In this document: positions 35,338-46,472 of the stretch, piece by piece
Numbering within the stretch: position 1 is the first letter of the stretch
Layout: each line of letters starts with the position of its first letter
Origin: Nocardia blacklockiae
GTDB taxonomy: Bacteria; Actinomycetota; Actinomycetes; Mycobacteriales; Mycobacteriaceae
Direction of reading: 5' to 3'
NCBI RefSeq assembly: GCF_015477355.1
Contig: NZ_JADLRJ010000002.1
Coordinates: 434,001 to 498,000 of the forward strand
Length of the DNA stretch: 64,000 nucleotides
The notes under the pieces: model-generated
What the model was told of the DNA's origin: nothing
Databases searched by the model: none
What the model saw: the letters and a program-made list of their open reading frames with translations, nothing else
Program-made: the position numbers and the translations under genes

Positions 35338-35817
35338 TCACCAGCTGGAATCGGTGACACCGCGACCACGCTTGCCCGCCGGTGGCGCGGACTCGCCCTC
35401 GCTCAGTCGCTCGGCCGCACCCGGCGGCGCGGTGGAAACCGCAGGGGGCGGCGGTATTTCGGCGCTGAGGTCGGGCATCCCCTCGATCAGGTCGGTCAGC
35501 TTCGGCAGCCGCGCGCGCTGATCGTGCAGCGGCATCAGCAGTTCCTGGCTCTTGCGCGCCGCCTCGGCCGCCGCCTGCTGGGCCGCGTCGGTGAACGCCT
35601 TGGCCAGTTCCGTGGACGTCAGTTCCTCGTAACCCGGTGCGAGCCTGGTCTCGATGACGGTGCCGTCGGCGTTCACGGTGACCGTCACGCGTTTCCGCAC
35701 GGTCGCGCTGGCCATCAACTGCGTGCGCTCGCGCTGCAATCGGGCGATGGTGTGCAGCTGCTCGCGGACGCCGTCGAGGACGGCCGCCATCTCGGCCTTG
35801 GCATGTTCGTTCGTCAC
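35338..35817 (-). CDS. YbaB/EbfC-like protein, cassette 2 (159 aa)
   Basis: GTG start (MTNEHAKAEM...). Family pattern: REQLHTIARLQRER helix, KRVTVTVNADGTV strand, then LAKAFTDAAQQAAAEAARKSQEL helix. It carries QRARLPKLTDLIEGMPDL and ends VTDSSW, matching the cassette-1 protein (TDSGW) and the cassette-3 protein (ADQDW). It lies 13 bases after the WXG100-like gene and 17 before the giant gene. Core family members bind DNA; the Pro-rich tail with conserved terminal Trp is not part of the core fold and may dock onto the secreted partner (inference). Confidence 0.82.
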   Translation of the reverse strand: MTNEHAKAEMAAVLDGVREQLHTIARLQRERTQLMASATVRKRVTVTVNADGTVIETRLAPGYEELTSTELAKAFTDAAQQAAAEAARKSQELLMPLHDQRARLPKLTDLIEGMPDLSAEIPPPPAVSTAPPGAAERLSEGESAPPAGKRGRGVTDSSW

Positions 35818-35830
35818 GTGGCGTCCCTGG

Positions 35831-36136
35831 TCAGTGCATTCCGCGGCCGTTGGCGTGGTCCTGACCCTTCAGCTTCTCGGCCGCGTCGCGCTGGCCCTGG
35901 GAGAACTCGCCGAACGTGGTCTGGAAGTTGCCGCCGTTCTCGTACAGGTTCTTCTTCGTTGCGCCGTAACCGTTCTCGCCGTTGTAGAACTGCGCGCCGA
36001 TCTTGTCGTTGCCCCACGGCGTGCCCGGGTCCAGCGAGGCGGTCAGGGTGTCCAGAACGCCCTTGATCTTGTCGCGGACATCCGCGGTCTTGTTGGCCGC
36101 GGCACGGAACCGGTCGGGGTCGAGCTCAACCGTCAT
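35831..36136 (-). CDS. WXG100-like T7SS small protein, cassette 2 (101 aa)
   Basis: Starts MTVELDPDRFRAAANK; the helical hairpin has GTPWG in place of WxG, followed by GENGYGATKKNLYENG and a C-terminal helix. ATG 36136 fits the GGAGG site at 8 bases better than the ATG two codons upstream. First gene of cassette 2; the pknG stop lies 144 bases upstream. The similar position and motif in three cassettes support a shared function as a T7SS co-substrate. Confidence 0.83.
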   Translation of the reverse strand: MTVELDPDRFRAAANKTADVRDKIKGVLDTLTASLDPGTPWGNDKIGAQFYNGENGYGATKKNLYENGGNFQTTFGEFSQGQRDAAEKLKGQDHANGRGMH

Positions 36137-36184
36137 CGTCATTCCCTCCACGTTCTGCCGGCCGCGCCCGCCCATGCGCGACGC

Positions 36185-36200
36185 CGTGCACTTCTGCACG
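36185..36200. promoter_or_regulatory. Inverted repeat upstream of cassette 2
   Basis: Perfect 6-base arms CGTGCA/TGCACG around a CTTC loop, ~50 bases before the WXG100-like start in the 144-base gap after pknG. It could be an operator or a small hairpin. No clear promoter hexamers are seen next to it. Confidence 0.3.
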
Positions 36201-36280
36201 ATGACAGCCGCGGGGAAATCGTCTGTTGCCCGCACGTGAACGGCAGACACCCCAGCGGGTGAACGGGATTCGGCGCCCGG

Positions 36281-38602
<2,322 letters not shown>

Positions 38603-38643
38603 TCAGACCTACGGCTTCGTCCTGCTGGCCCGCAAACCTGAAC

Positions 38644-38680
38644 CGCTCCGCGGGACGGAGGTCATCCATCCCGCGGAGCG
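38644..38680 (-). terminator. Hairpin after ansP
   Basis: Perfect 12-base arms (CGCTCCGCGGGA and its complement) around a 13-base loop, 50 bases after the ansP stop and before pknG. A T-rich tail is not obvious, so this is a structural terminator candidate of the kind common in actinobacteria. Confidence 0.6.
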
Positions 38681-38729
38681 ACCGGGGCCGGTCCCTATTG
38701 GCGTCACAGAGGGTCGGGACCGACGGGCA

Positions 38730-40295
38730 TTAGGGCGATTGTGCCTCATCCGGGTCGGCAGCGTCGCTGGTCGGGGCCGATGCCTCGCCCACGCGCTGTT
38801 CGCGGTGCTCCAGCGGCCGCTCGGCGACCACCGGGAACTGGCCGGTGTAGCCCTGCCGGGCCTGCGCCACCTGGAGCACCCGGCGCCGAGCCAGGAACCA
38901 GCCGCCGACCAGCAGCGGCAGCATGATGACCACCATCGCGATGACGGCGCCGCGCTGCGTGTCGTCCTTGCCGAAGGCCATCAGCCCGACCACGATCGCC
39001 ATGAAGATCAGCGCCGCGTAGTTGGTGTAGGGCGCGCCCATGAGCCGGAACGACGGCCGCTCGAGACGACCCTCCTTCGACCATTTCACCAGCTTCATCT
39101 GGCAGATCAGGATCGCCGCCCACGCCGTGATGGTGCCCAGCGCCGACATGTTCAGCACGATCTCGAACGCCTTCTCCGGCACCAGCGCGTTGAGGCCGAC
39201 GCCGGCCAAGGCGATCGTGCCGGTGGCGAGGATGCCCACGTAGGGCACGCCCTGCTTGGACATCCGCGAGGCCAGGCTGGGCGCACTGCCGTTCATCGAC
39301 ATCGAGCGCAGGATGCGGCCGGTCGAGTACAGGCCGGCGTTCAGGCTGGAGAACGCCGCGGTGAGCACGACCAGGTTCATCACCGTGCCGGCACCGTCCA
39401 CGCCGAGGCGGGAGAAGAAGCTCACGAACGGGCTCTCGCCGGACTTGAAGGCGCTGTAGGGCAGCAGCAGTGCGAGCAGCACCAGCGAACCGACGTAGAA
39501 CAGCGCGATGCGGGCGATGACCGAGTTGATCGCGCGCGGCATGATCTTCTCGGGGTTCTCGGCCTCACCGGCGGCGGTGCCGATCAATTCCACTGCGGCA
39601 TAGGCGAACACGACGCCCGTGGTCGCGAGGACCAGCGGCAGCAGACCGTTCGGGAACAGGCCGCCGTGATCGCTGATCACGCTGATGCCCGTCTGGGCGC
39701 CGTCGATCGTGAAACGCCCGGCGAGGAAGACGGTGCCGACGATCAGGAAGGTCACCAGCGCGACCACCTTGATCAGCGCGGCCCAGAACTCCATCTCGCC
39801 GAACCACTTCACCGACACCATGTTGATGCTGACCACGATGGCCAGCGCGATCAGCGCGATCGACCACTGCGGGATCGCCTTGAACGCGCCCCAGTAGTGC
39901 ACGTAGGTGGCGATCGCGGTGATGTCGACGATGCCGGTCATACACCAGTGGAAGAAGTACATCCAGCCGACGCCGAAAGCCAGCTTCTCGCCGTAGAACT
40001 CGCGGGCGTAGGAGACGAACGAGCCCGAGGAGGGGCGGTGCAGCACCAGCTCGCCGAGGGCGCGGAGGATGAAGAACACGAAGATGCCGCAGACCGCGTA
40101 GGCGATGAAGAGCCCCGCGCCGGCGTCCTTCAACCGACCGCCCGCGCCGAGGAACAGCCCGGTGCCGATCGCGCCGCCGATGGCGATCATCTGCAATTGC
40201 CGGGGGCGCAGGGCTTTGTGATAGCCCGCATCCTCGGCGTCCAGCGCGCCGGCGGCAGCCGCCTGTGCGTCCGGGTGGGGTTGAACGGTGGTCAT
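38730..40295 (-). CDS. ansP: Amino acid permease, AnsP-like (APC family, 521 aa)
   Basis: About twelve membrane segments. The N-terminus has [20 protein letters not shown], the APC substrate-binding glycine motif, followed by the stretch around [13 protein letters not shown] and [14 protein letters not shown] that closely resembles mycobacterial L-asparagine permeases. It should import asparagine or a related amino acid by proton symport. ATG 40295 has GGAAGG upstream; the Met five codons earlier lacks a ribosome site. A TATGAT box and a direct repeat lie upstream. Assignment to asparagine over another neutral amino acid rests on overall resemblance only. Confidence 0.85.
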   Translation of the reverse strand: MTTVQPHPDAQAAAAGALDAEDAGYHKALRPRQLQMIAIGGAIGTGLFLGAGGRLKDAGAGLFIAYAVCGIFVFFILRALGELVLHRPSSGSFVSYAREFYGEKLAFGVGWMYFFHWCMTGIVDITAIATYVHYWGAFKAIPQWSIALIALAIVVSINMVSVKWFGEMEFWAALIKVVALVTFLIVGTVFLAGRFTIDGAQTGISVISDHGGLFPNGLLPLVLATTGVVFAYAAVELIGTAAGEAENPEKIMPRAINSVIARIALFYVGSLVLLALLLPYSAFKSGESPFVSFFSRLGVDGAGTVMNLVVLTAAFSSLNAGLYSTGRILRSMSMNGSAPSLASRMSKQGVPYVGILATGTIALAGVGLNALVPEKAFEIVLNMSALGTITAWAAILICQMKLVKWSKEGRLERPSFRLMGAPYTNYAALIFMAIVVGLMAFGKDDTQRGAVIAMVVIMLPLLVGGWFLARRRVLQVAQARQGYTGQFPVVAERPLEHREQRVGEASAPTSDAADPDEAQSP

Positions 40296-40319
40296 AACGG
40301 GACCTTCCATGTGATGCCA

Positions 40320-40366
40320 ATCATACCATCAGGTAATGGAACATACCTCTGTTCGATGGCACATAC
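40320..40366 (-). promoter_or_regulatory. ansP promoter region with 20-bp-spaced direct repeat
   Basis: Minus-strand TATGAT at 40320-40325 is a good -10 box ~25 bases before the ansP start. Just upstream lie two copies of ATGGMACATAC (plus-strand 40336-40346 and 40356-40366), 20 bases apart, i.e. on one helix face. The first overlaps the expected -35 position, which has no consensus hexamer. This suggests an activator or repressor site. The rest of 40367-40612 holds nothing I recognise apart from the merR start region. Confidence 0.45.
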
Positions 40367-40612
40367 AACGTTGGGAGCGGACTTGTAACTGGGTGGAAAC
40401 CTCTGAGCGGTCATCTTCCGATTGCCTATCGATTGCCGAATGCGGCGACACGCTGGTGACATGCCCGTGAATCGTCCTCGCTCTCCCGATTCAGTTATCG
40501 GGTAGCAATGTTCCCGATACCGCCGACAATCGGCTCGCCGAGGCCCCCTGAAAGCCCCTATGTGCCACTCGGAGAGGGCGAGGACCGGGTTTCGGTGTGG
40601 TTTCCTTGAGAG

Positions 40613-41385
40613 ATGGGTGCGGAGTTCACGATCGACGAGCTGGCGCGCGAGTCGGGCATGACCGTGCGGAGCCTGCGGGCCTACCAGGAGCGCGGCCTGC
40701 TGCCGCCACCGCGCCTGAAGGGCCGAACCGGCTTCTACGGTCCACAGCACCTCAACCGGGTGCGCATCATCAGCCGGCTGATGGACCGCGGCATCAAGCT
40801 GAGCGGCATCCGGGAGCTGCTCGACGCCTGGGACCGCGGCGACGACCTGGGCGCCGTGCTCGGCGTGTCCCTCGACGCGGGCGGCGGGCCGGGCACCGAG
40901 GCCGCCGCCCCGCCGCAACCGCCCGGCGAGAAGACCATCGCCGCAACCGAACTCGTGGAGCGCTACCGCGACGTGCCGAACGGGCTGGCGCGCGTCGTCG
41001 CGGCGGGGCTGTACGAGCCGTTCGACGCCACCACCTACCGGGAGCGCGACCCGCAGCTGGTCCGGTTCGCCGATCAGCTGGCCGCCTCGGGCGTGCAGCA
41101 TCCTACATCCTCGACGAGCTCGAGCGGCTGCGCGCCGACTGCGACCACATCGCGCGGCGCTTCGTGGACCTGTTCGAGCACACCGCCGCCGAGGCCTTCC
41201 GCCGCTCCGACCGCACCGCACACGACATCGCCGAGTTCACCGAGCAGCTCGCCACAGCCCGCGGGCTTCCCGGCCGGGTATCCGCCGAGCTGGTCGACCA
41301 GTTCGTCGGCCGGTACCTCGAGCACATCACCCGGGAACTCGACGATCCGCGCTCCGACCGGCCCGAGCCCGCGGGCGGGCGCTGA
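40613..41385 (+). pseudogene. MerR-family regulator with a frameshift
   Basis: Residues 1-~160 (from ATG 40613) give a MerR DNA-binding domain: FTIDELARESGMTVRSLRAY, the GFYGPQHLNRV segment and a dimerisation helix. After LAASGV (~41094) the coding sense moves to the frame two bases further on, which reads ASYILDELERLRADCDH and continues sensibly to the stop at 41385. Adding one C in gtg-cagca would restore VPASYILDELERL. Read as intact it would be ~257 aa. Either the gene is broken or a base is missing in the assembly; the unshifted frame (to 41524) loses the family pattern. No effector-binding residues can be named. Confidence 0.75.
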
Positions 41386-41438
41386 GTTTCGCGCAACCTG
41401 TGGGGGACTCAGCCCGCGGGTGGGCGCTGAGTTCCGCG

Positions 41439-41606
41439 CAGCCGACGGGCTTGGCTCAGCCTCCGGATGGGCATCGAATTCCGCTCAGCCGAAGGGCGGG
41501 CGTTTATTCGGCTGTGGGCTCTGACCTGCGGGCGCGTTCAGCTGCCTCGGGCGCTGAGGCGGGCGGCACTGTTTCGCTCAGCCGACGGGCTTGGCTCAGC
41601 CTCCGG
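41439..41606. repeat. 28-bp direct repeats between merR and espG
   Basis: An exact 28-base sequence starting cagccgacgggcttggctca lies at 41439-41466 and again at 41579-41606; a partial copy (cagccgacgg) at 41614 enters the end of espG. Related pieces (gggcgctgagttccgcgcag) also recur. The gap 41386-41612 contains no gene that I can support. Confidence 0.7.
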
Positions 41607-41612
41607 GTGGGC

Positions 41613-42407
41613 TCAGCCGACGGTGTCGTGGTGCTGTTCCATGCGGGCCAGGATGCGTTCGATTTCGCGGTCGACCCAGGCTGCCAGGCGGGTGGTGCCC
41701 ATGCCCGTGGCTACCGGTGTGGGGTCGTCGAGGGGCATGACGTAGCGGCCGTCGGCGGGGAGGTCGCGCCACAGCACGCCGGATTCGACGCGGCCGCGCG
41801 GGCCGAATTTGGATCGGCCCTGCAGCACCTTGACGATGCCCGTCGCGGTGGCGGGCGCCGCGAAAAAGGCTGCGCTGCGGGCATTGTCGTCCTCGTCGGG
41901 CTCGTCGTCGTCGGAGATCATTGATCCGGTCGGCTCGTATCCGGCGTCGGGGGTCGCGGCGTGCACCACCAGGTCCGGCTGCGTGCCCGATTCGGCGGGT
42001 GGCAACCGGCCGGTCACCACCTCGCCGAGGGCCCGCGGATCGCACTCCTCGATGGTGAAACCGCCGCTGTGCCACAGTGTTTCGCCCGGCTTCTGGGTGA
42101 GCAGGTAGCCGCGTGCGCCGTGTCGCACCGCGTGCACACGGATGCGGTGTTGCGGGTTCTCGAACTCCTGGTCGTTCCAGGCGTGCGCGACGACGAAGAC
42201 CTCGGGCGCGGCGATCGCGGCGGCCATCGCGTCGAATTCGCCGTCGAACCGCGTGCGAAGTCGCTGCCGCGTGTCGGCCTTCTCGCGCTCGTAGTCGTCC
42301 AAACGCGGTGTGCGGCTGGTGAACACGAACGGGGCGGGCAGGTTGCCGTGGCGGTACTCGTCGCACAGCAGTTTGAATTCCAGGTCGGTGAACGTCCAGC
42401 GGGTCAC
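41613..42407 (-). CDS. ESX secretion-associated chaperone EspG family (264 aa)
   Basis: Recognised by the N-terminal WTFTDLEFKLL segment and the C-terminal block GVLWRDLPADGRYVM, a hallmark of EspG proteins. Family members bind PE-PPE-type substrates in the cytoplasm, keep them soluble and deliver them to the cognate ESX system. It starts with GTG and overlaps the upstream 872-codon gene by four bases, so translation is coupled and that protein is its likely client. An acidic insertion (DDDEPDEDD) lies in the middle. This gene ties the whole cluster to type VII secretion. Confidence 0.85.
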   Translation of the reverse strand: MTRWTFTDLEFKLLCDEYRHGNLPAPFVFTSRTPRLDDYEREKADTRQRLRTRFDGEFDAMAAAIAAPEVFVVAHAWNDQEFENPQHRIRVHAVRHGARGYLLTQKPGETLWHSGGFTIEECDPRALGEVVTGRLPPAESGTQPDLVVHAATPDAGYEPTGSMISDDDEPDEDDNARSAAFFAAPATATGIVKVLQGRSKFGPRGRVESGVLWRDLPADGRYVMPLDDPTPVATGMGTTRLAAWVDREIERILARMEQHHDTVG

Positions 42408-45022
42408 GGCTCGATCACCGGCTTCACCTTGTGCGGCATGTCCTCGAGCGCCTCGTCGAGTGCCAGGCGGCCGGTCAGGTACTTGGCGGGCTTGTGGTCC
42501 TTGCCGCCTTGCGCGGTGCCGCCCGCGCCGCCGGCCGGTCCGCCCATCGGGCCGCCCATACCGGGCTGGGACGCTCCGCCGGACGCACCGGCGTGATCGG
42601 GCGGATCGGGAAGCGCTGCGCGCGGGAACAACTGTGCCGACTTCGTCTCTTGCAGTGGGTGTTCCGGTGTCGGGATGCTCGCTCCGCCGCCCGCTCCCCC
42701 GCCGTGGCCGCCGCCACCGCCCGCGTGGCTCGCTGGATCCAGGTTCGCCAGATCCTCGAGACTCGGCAGGTGTGCGGGGTCGGGTAGCTGACTCGCCAGC
42801 GCGTGCAGTGGATCGAGGGCGTTCAGTGTGCCGCCCAGCTGGGTGAACGCCTGAATGCCCTGGCTCAGCGAATCGGCCAGCTGACCGAGCACGCTCGAAA
42901 CGCCGGATCCCGCCTGCACGGATGAAGTGGGACTCGTGGTGTCGGCCGGGTCCGTGGTCGAGCTGTACGTGCTCGAATCTGGTTGTGCGACAGACTTTTC
43001 GATGCCTGACGTGCGCTCGGCGGAGAACGGCGTGTCCGGCGACGACGCGGTCGATCCGGTCAGCTGGGAGCGGAGCCGGGAGGCCACGTCGTCCGCCGAC
43101 GTCGGCGTGGAGGGCATCGCCGCCGAGGGCGACACCTGTTTCGGTGTATATCCCGCCGAACTGGGTGTCGACGAGGACGTCGGGACCGAGGACGATTTCG
43201 GCGAGGATTGAATGCCGCCGGGCTGGCCCGAACTTCCTTGCGAGGAAGGGACATTCGGTTGCGAGACGCTCGACTGCGGAATGGCGGCCGAGGGAATGGA
43301 CGGCGTTGCGCTCTTCCCGACGGACGATCCACCGGATTGCCCTGTCGGCGAAGGGATCTGGCTCGACGACCGGCCACCGGTCGCCCCGGCGCTCTGCTGG
43401 CCTTGCTGGTAGCCCTTCTGGTAACCGGCCTGATAGCCCTGCTGATAGGTCCCGGATTGGCCGTCCGATTGGCCACCGGACGCGCCGCCGGACTGGCCAC
43501 CGGTGGCGCTGCCGGATTGACCGCCGGTATTTCCGTTCTGGCCGTACGGATTGTTGGCGTCCTGACCGTTGCCGTTCTGGCCGTAGGGTTCTCCGCCGTT
43601 TTGGGCGTACGGATCTCCGCCGTTCTGCCCGCCACCGGCTTGGCCGTAGGAGTTGCCGCCGTTCTGCCCGTAGCCGCCGTTGGTGTTCTGCCCGTACGGA
43701 TCGGCGGAGTTCTGGCCGTAGCCGCCGTTCTGGTTCTGTCCGTAGGGATCTCCGTTGTTCTGGCCGTTACCGCCATTGGAGTTCTGCCCGTACGGGTCTC
43801 CGTTGTTCTGGCCGTAGCCGGAGTTCTGCGCGTACGGGTCGCCGTTCTGCTGCCCGTTGAGGTTCTGGCTGTAGGGGCCGCCATTGGCGCCCTGCTGGTA
43901 GCCCTGTTGATAACCCTGGTTGTACCCCTGCTGGTAGGGCGTCCCGCCTTGGTTGTTTCCCCCTTGGTTGTTGCCGCCCTGATTTCCGCCCTGGTTGTTG
44001 CCGCCCTGGTTCCCGCCTTGATTGTTGCCGTTCTGGTTGTTCCCGCCCTGGTTCTGCGGCTGCTCGAACGGGCCGTTCAGCGCCGGCATGATGGAGACGG
44101 AGTTCTTGATGCCCTCGATGTAGTGGCTCTCGAATTCGCCACGGTAGTAGTCCAATTCGGAGCCGGGGCAGCAGGAGTCGGCGTTGGGGTCGGTGGGCAT
44201 GCTCAGCTGCGTGGCGTAGAGCCATTGCGCGGTGTAGTCGAGGTTCTGGCTCATCGCCACCATGGCGTCGGCCAGCGGCTGCACGCCCTTCTGATAATTC
44301 CGGGAGGCCGCCACCGCCGCGCTCGCGCCGTTGCCCTTCCACGAGTTGCCCAGGGAAGTAATGGTGTTCACGAAGTCGGTGAGCTTGGTGTACAGCTCAC
44401 CGGCCATCCATTTCCAGACTCCCGACGCGTCCTCGACCGGCTGCGCCTTGATGGACTGGCCGAGCTGGTAGAGGTCGTCGTAGCTCAGGCTGTCCTTGTT
44501 CTCGTAAGTGATCGTGACGCCGGAGTCCTTGTCGCCCTTGTAATCCTTCAGCGAGGACGGGAAGTCCGGGTTCTTGAAGTCGAAGCCCTTCAGGTCGGGC
44601 GTCCGCAGATCCGAGTGCGACGGGCCGCCGTTCAGCTTCGCCGGGTCCTTCGGCATCTTCAGGTCGTCGAGCTCGGCGAACTCGGCGCCGGAGCCGGTGT
44701 CGGTGGACGCGTACTTCTTGCCCGCCGCCACGAAGGTGTCGCCCATGTCGGCGACGATCTTCGCATGGTTCTCCAGAATGCTGTGCAGCCGAGCGCCTTT
44801 GGTGTTGAACGCGCCCGACAGCTCGCGGCCGGAGAACAGGCTGCCGAACGGGTCCAGGTGGTCGAGCTTGTTGTCGCGCACCATCTTCGCCAGCGCCAGC
44901 AGCTCACCCACCAGGTCGGCGGCGGCCTGCGCGCCGGTGACGGCGTCCTTCGGATCGAACTGCAGGTAGCCGTTGGTCGCCGCCGTCTTCAACGTGGCCC
45001 ATTCGGAATCGCTCGATGCCAT
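42404..45022 (-). CDS. EspB/PPE-like T7SS substrate with Asn/Gln/Gly repeats (872 aa)
   Basis: Residues 1-110: helical hairpin ending in Tyr104-A-S-T-Asp108, fitting the YxxxD/E T7SS signal. Residues ~190-290: WXG/PPE-like helical domain with SWKGNGASAAV. Residues ~325-370: NQGG repeats; ~375-530: many DPYGQN/GGYGQN units and YQQGYQ(A/K)GYQ; the remainder is Ser/Pro/Gly-rich with a helical patch around LGQLADSLSQGIQAF. ATG 45022 follows AAAGGAG at 7 bases. The next gene is espG, overlapping by four bases. The order hairpin, WXG domain, low-complexity tail resembles EspB-type substrates that assemble outside the cell; the repeat region looks prion-like. Function beyond secretion is unknown. 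Confidence 0.82.
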   Translation of the reverse strand: MASSDSEWATLKTAATNGYLQFDPKDAVTGAQAAADLVGELLALAKMVRDNKLDHLDPFGSLFSGRELSGAFNTKGARLHSILENHAKIVADMGDTFVAAGKKYASTDTGSGAEFAELDDLKMPKDPAKLNGGPSHSDLRTPDLKGFDFKNPDFPSSLKDYKGDKDSGVTITYENKDSLSYDDLYQLGQSIKAQPVEDASGVWKWMAGELYTKLTDFVNTITSLGNSWKGNGASAAVAASRNYQKGVQPLADAMVAMSQNLDYTAQWLYATQLSMPTDPNADSCCPGSELDYYRGEFESHYIEGIKNSVSIMPALNGPFEQPQNQGGNNQNGNNQGGNQGGNNQGGNQGGNNQGGNNQGGTPYQQGYNQGYQQGYQQGANGGPYSQNLNGQQNGDPYAQNSGYGQNNGDPYGQNSNGGNGQNNGDPYGQNQNGGYGQNSADPYGQNTNGGYGQNGGNSYGQAGGGQNGGDPYAQNGGEPYGQNGNGQDANNPYGQNGNTGGQSGSATGGQSGGASGGQSDGQSGTYQQGYQAGYQKGYQQGQQSAGATGGRSSSQIPSPTGQSGGSSVGKSATPSIPSAAIPQSSVSQPNVPSSQGSSGQPGGIQSSPKSSSVPTSSSTPSSAGYTPKQVSPSAAMPSTPTSADDVASRLRSQLTGSTASSPDTPFSAERTSGIEKSVAQPDSSTYSSTTDPADTTSPTSSVQAGSGVSSVLGQLADSLSQGIQAFTQLGGTLNALDPLHALASQLPDPAHLPSLEDLANLDPASHAGGGGGHGGGAGGGASIPTPEHPLQETKSAQLFPRAALPDPPDHAGASGGASQPGMGGPMGGPAGGAGGTAQGGKDHKPAKYLTGRLALDEALEDMPHKVKPVIEP
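43520..44060 (-). repeat. NQGG and DPYGQN peptide repeats
   Basis: Tandem codon repeats for N/Q/G and for a DPYGQN-like hexapeptide-decapeptide, with unit DNA gttctgcccgtacgg recurring. Composition (Asn, Gln, Gly, Tyr) is unlike the Ala/Arg-rich neighbours and resembles phase-separating or amyloid-prone domains. Confidence 0.8.
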
Positions 45023-45101
45023 CACCGCGCTCCTTTCTCGAAATATGCACCGCGGCTGGGGTGCTCGCTGTTCGACGCTCCGCTGTGATCGCGCATCGGG
45101 T

Positions 45102-45572
45102 TCACCAGTCCTGGTCGGCGATCATCGAGCGGCCGTCGGCAGTCGCGCTCTCGGTCGTCTCCGGCCGGGTGGGCGACGGTGCCTTCGGGGCCGGTGGCGC
45201 GGGCGGCAGCACCGCGCCCAGATCCGGTGCGCCCTCGATGATGTCGGAGAGCTTGGGCAGCCGCGCGCGCCGCAAGCGCAGCGGTTCCATGAGTTCGCGG
45301 CAGCGCTCCTGCACCTGGGCGGCCGCCGCCTGCACGGCCGAGGTCATGGCCGCGGCGATCTCGTCGTAGGTCAGGTCCGACACGTCCTCGGCGAACTCGG
45401 TGTCGATCAGCAGGCCGTCGGCGTTCACCGTCACCCGGATCCGCTTGTCGCACGCGGTCACCGACGCCGTCAGTCGCGCGCGCTCCCGCTGGAATTCGGC
45501 GATTCCGCGCAGTTGCTGATCCAGGCCCTCCAGCAGCGTTGCCGCGTCTTCCTGCAAACGTTCATTCGGCAT
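45102..45572 (-). CDS. YbaB/EbfC-like protein, cassette 3 (156 aa)
   Basis: Starts [24 protein letters not shown] 45572 has AGGAGG 6 bases upstream. Conserved pattern with the cassette 1 and 2 proteins: [12 protein letters not shown] helix, [10 protein letters not shown] strand, [18 protein letters not shown], Pro-rich tail, terminal ADQDW. It lies 79 bases before the 872-codon substrate gene, so here the YbaB-like gene pairs with the EspB/PPE-like gene and not directly with the CpnT-like one. Divergent from dtd. Confidence 0.82.
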   Translation of the reverse strand: MPNERLQEDAATLLEGLDQQLRGIAEFQRERARLTASVTACDKRIRVTVNADGLLIDTEFAEDVSDLTYDEIAAAMTSAVQAAAAQVQERCRELMEPLRLRRARLPKLSDIIEGAPDLGAVLPPAPPAPKAPSPTRPETTESATADGRSMIADQDW

Positions 45573-45648
45573 CCGAACCTCCTGTGCGATGGGCCCCGCC
45601 GACGGCCGGTCGCGCACGGGCCGGGCCGGGTCTGCGATGATCACGACC

Positions 45649-46092
45649 ATGCGAGTACTTGTGCAGCGAGTGAGCTCGGCGCAGGTCATCGTCGGCGACG
45701 AGGTCGTCGGGCACATCGACCCGGCCGCCGCCGGCGCGCCCCACGGCCTGCTGGCATTGGTCGGCGCCACCCACGACGACACCGAGGCGACCGCGAAAGC
45801 CCTGGCGGACAAGCTGTTCCGGCTGCGGATTCTGGAGGGCGAGCGCTCCGCGGCCGATCTGAACGCACCCGTGCTGGTGGTCAGTCAGTTCACGCTGTAC
45901 GCCGACACCGCGAAGGGGCGGCGACCCTCCTGGTCGGCCGCCGCGCCGGGAGCGGTCGCCGAGCCGCTGGTCGAGGCGTTCACCGATGCGTTGCGCGCGC
46001 TGGGCGCGACCGTCGCCACCGGGCGGTTCGGCGCGCACATGCGCGTCGAGCTGGTCAACGACGGGCCGGTGACGATCCTGCTGGAGTCCTGA
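45649..46092 (+). CDS. dtd: D-aminoacyl-tRNA deacylase (147 aa)
   Basis: Starts [13 protein letters not shown] and contains SQFTLYADT, with the catalytic Thr region, and the C-terminal NDGPVT Gly-cis-Pro motif that discriminates D- from L-amino acids. Length equals the family norm. It hydrolyses D-aminoacyl-tRNA (and glycyl-tRNA-Ala) in the cytoplasm, protecting translation. It stands alone on the plus strand inside T7SS cassette 3, ending 7 bases before the convergent WXG100-like gene; no functional link is evident. Confidence 0.96.
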   Translation: MRVLVQRVSSAQVIVGDEVVGHIDPAAAGAPHGLLALVGATHDDTEATAKALADKLFRLRILEGERSAADLNAPVLVVSQFTLYADTAKGRRPSWSAAAPGAVAEPLVEAFTDALRALGATVATGRFGAHMRVELVNDGPVTILLES

Positions 46093-46099
46093 CCCGGGC

Positions 46100-46444
46100 T
46101 CAGGACGCATTCGAGCCGCCGAAATCGTTGGCCGACTGCCCGTCCACGCCCTGCATGACGGCGGCCGCGTTGCGCTGGCCCTCAGCGAAGTCGTGCAAGG
46201 TCTGCACCATCGCATCGGCTCCGTCCAGAAGGTTCGTGCGCGCGCCCTTGTAGCCCTTATCGCCCTCGGAGAACTTCTTGCCCATGGAGTCGTCGCCCCA
46301 CGGGCGGTTGCCGGCATCGAACTCCAGGCCCGACAGGGTGCCGCGCAGCCGGTCGGCCACGCCTTTTACCCGGTCCGACAGGTCCTGGGTGACCTGCGCG
46401 GCCGCCCGCAGCTTCGCGGGGTCGACCTCGATCCGCTCCGCCAT
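46100..46444 (-). CDS. WXG100-like T7SS small protein, cassette 3 (114 aa)
   Basis: Starts MAERIEVDPAKLRAAAQ; hairpin turn NRPWGDD, then KKFSEGDKGYKGARTNL and a second helix with FAEGQRNAAAVM. This matches the cassette 1 and 2 proteins (AEGQRK, SQGQRD). ATG 46444 has GAGGTGAGG upstream. It follows the 745-aa CpnT-like gene by 28 bases, the reverse of the order in cassettes 1 and 2. Confidence 0.83.
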   Translation of the reverse strand: MAERIEVDPAKLRAAAQVTQDLSDRVKGVADRLRGTLSGLEFDAGNRPWGDDSMGKKFSEGDKGYKGARTNLLDGADAMVQTLHDFAEGQRNAAAVMQGVDGQSANDFGGSNAS

Positions 46445-46472
46445 GGCTACCTCACCTCGTTCGGCATGGTGA

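Noticed and set aside
40613-41524. Uninterrupted 303-codon reading of the MerR gene
   Set aside because: After ~41094 this frame turns into Ser/Thr/Pro-rich sequence, whereas the shifted frame keeps a coherent helical pattern to 41385.
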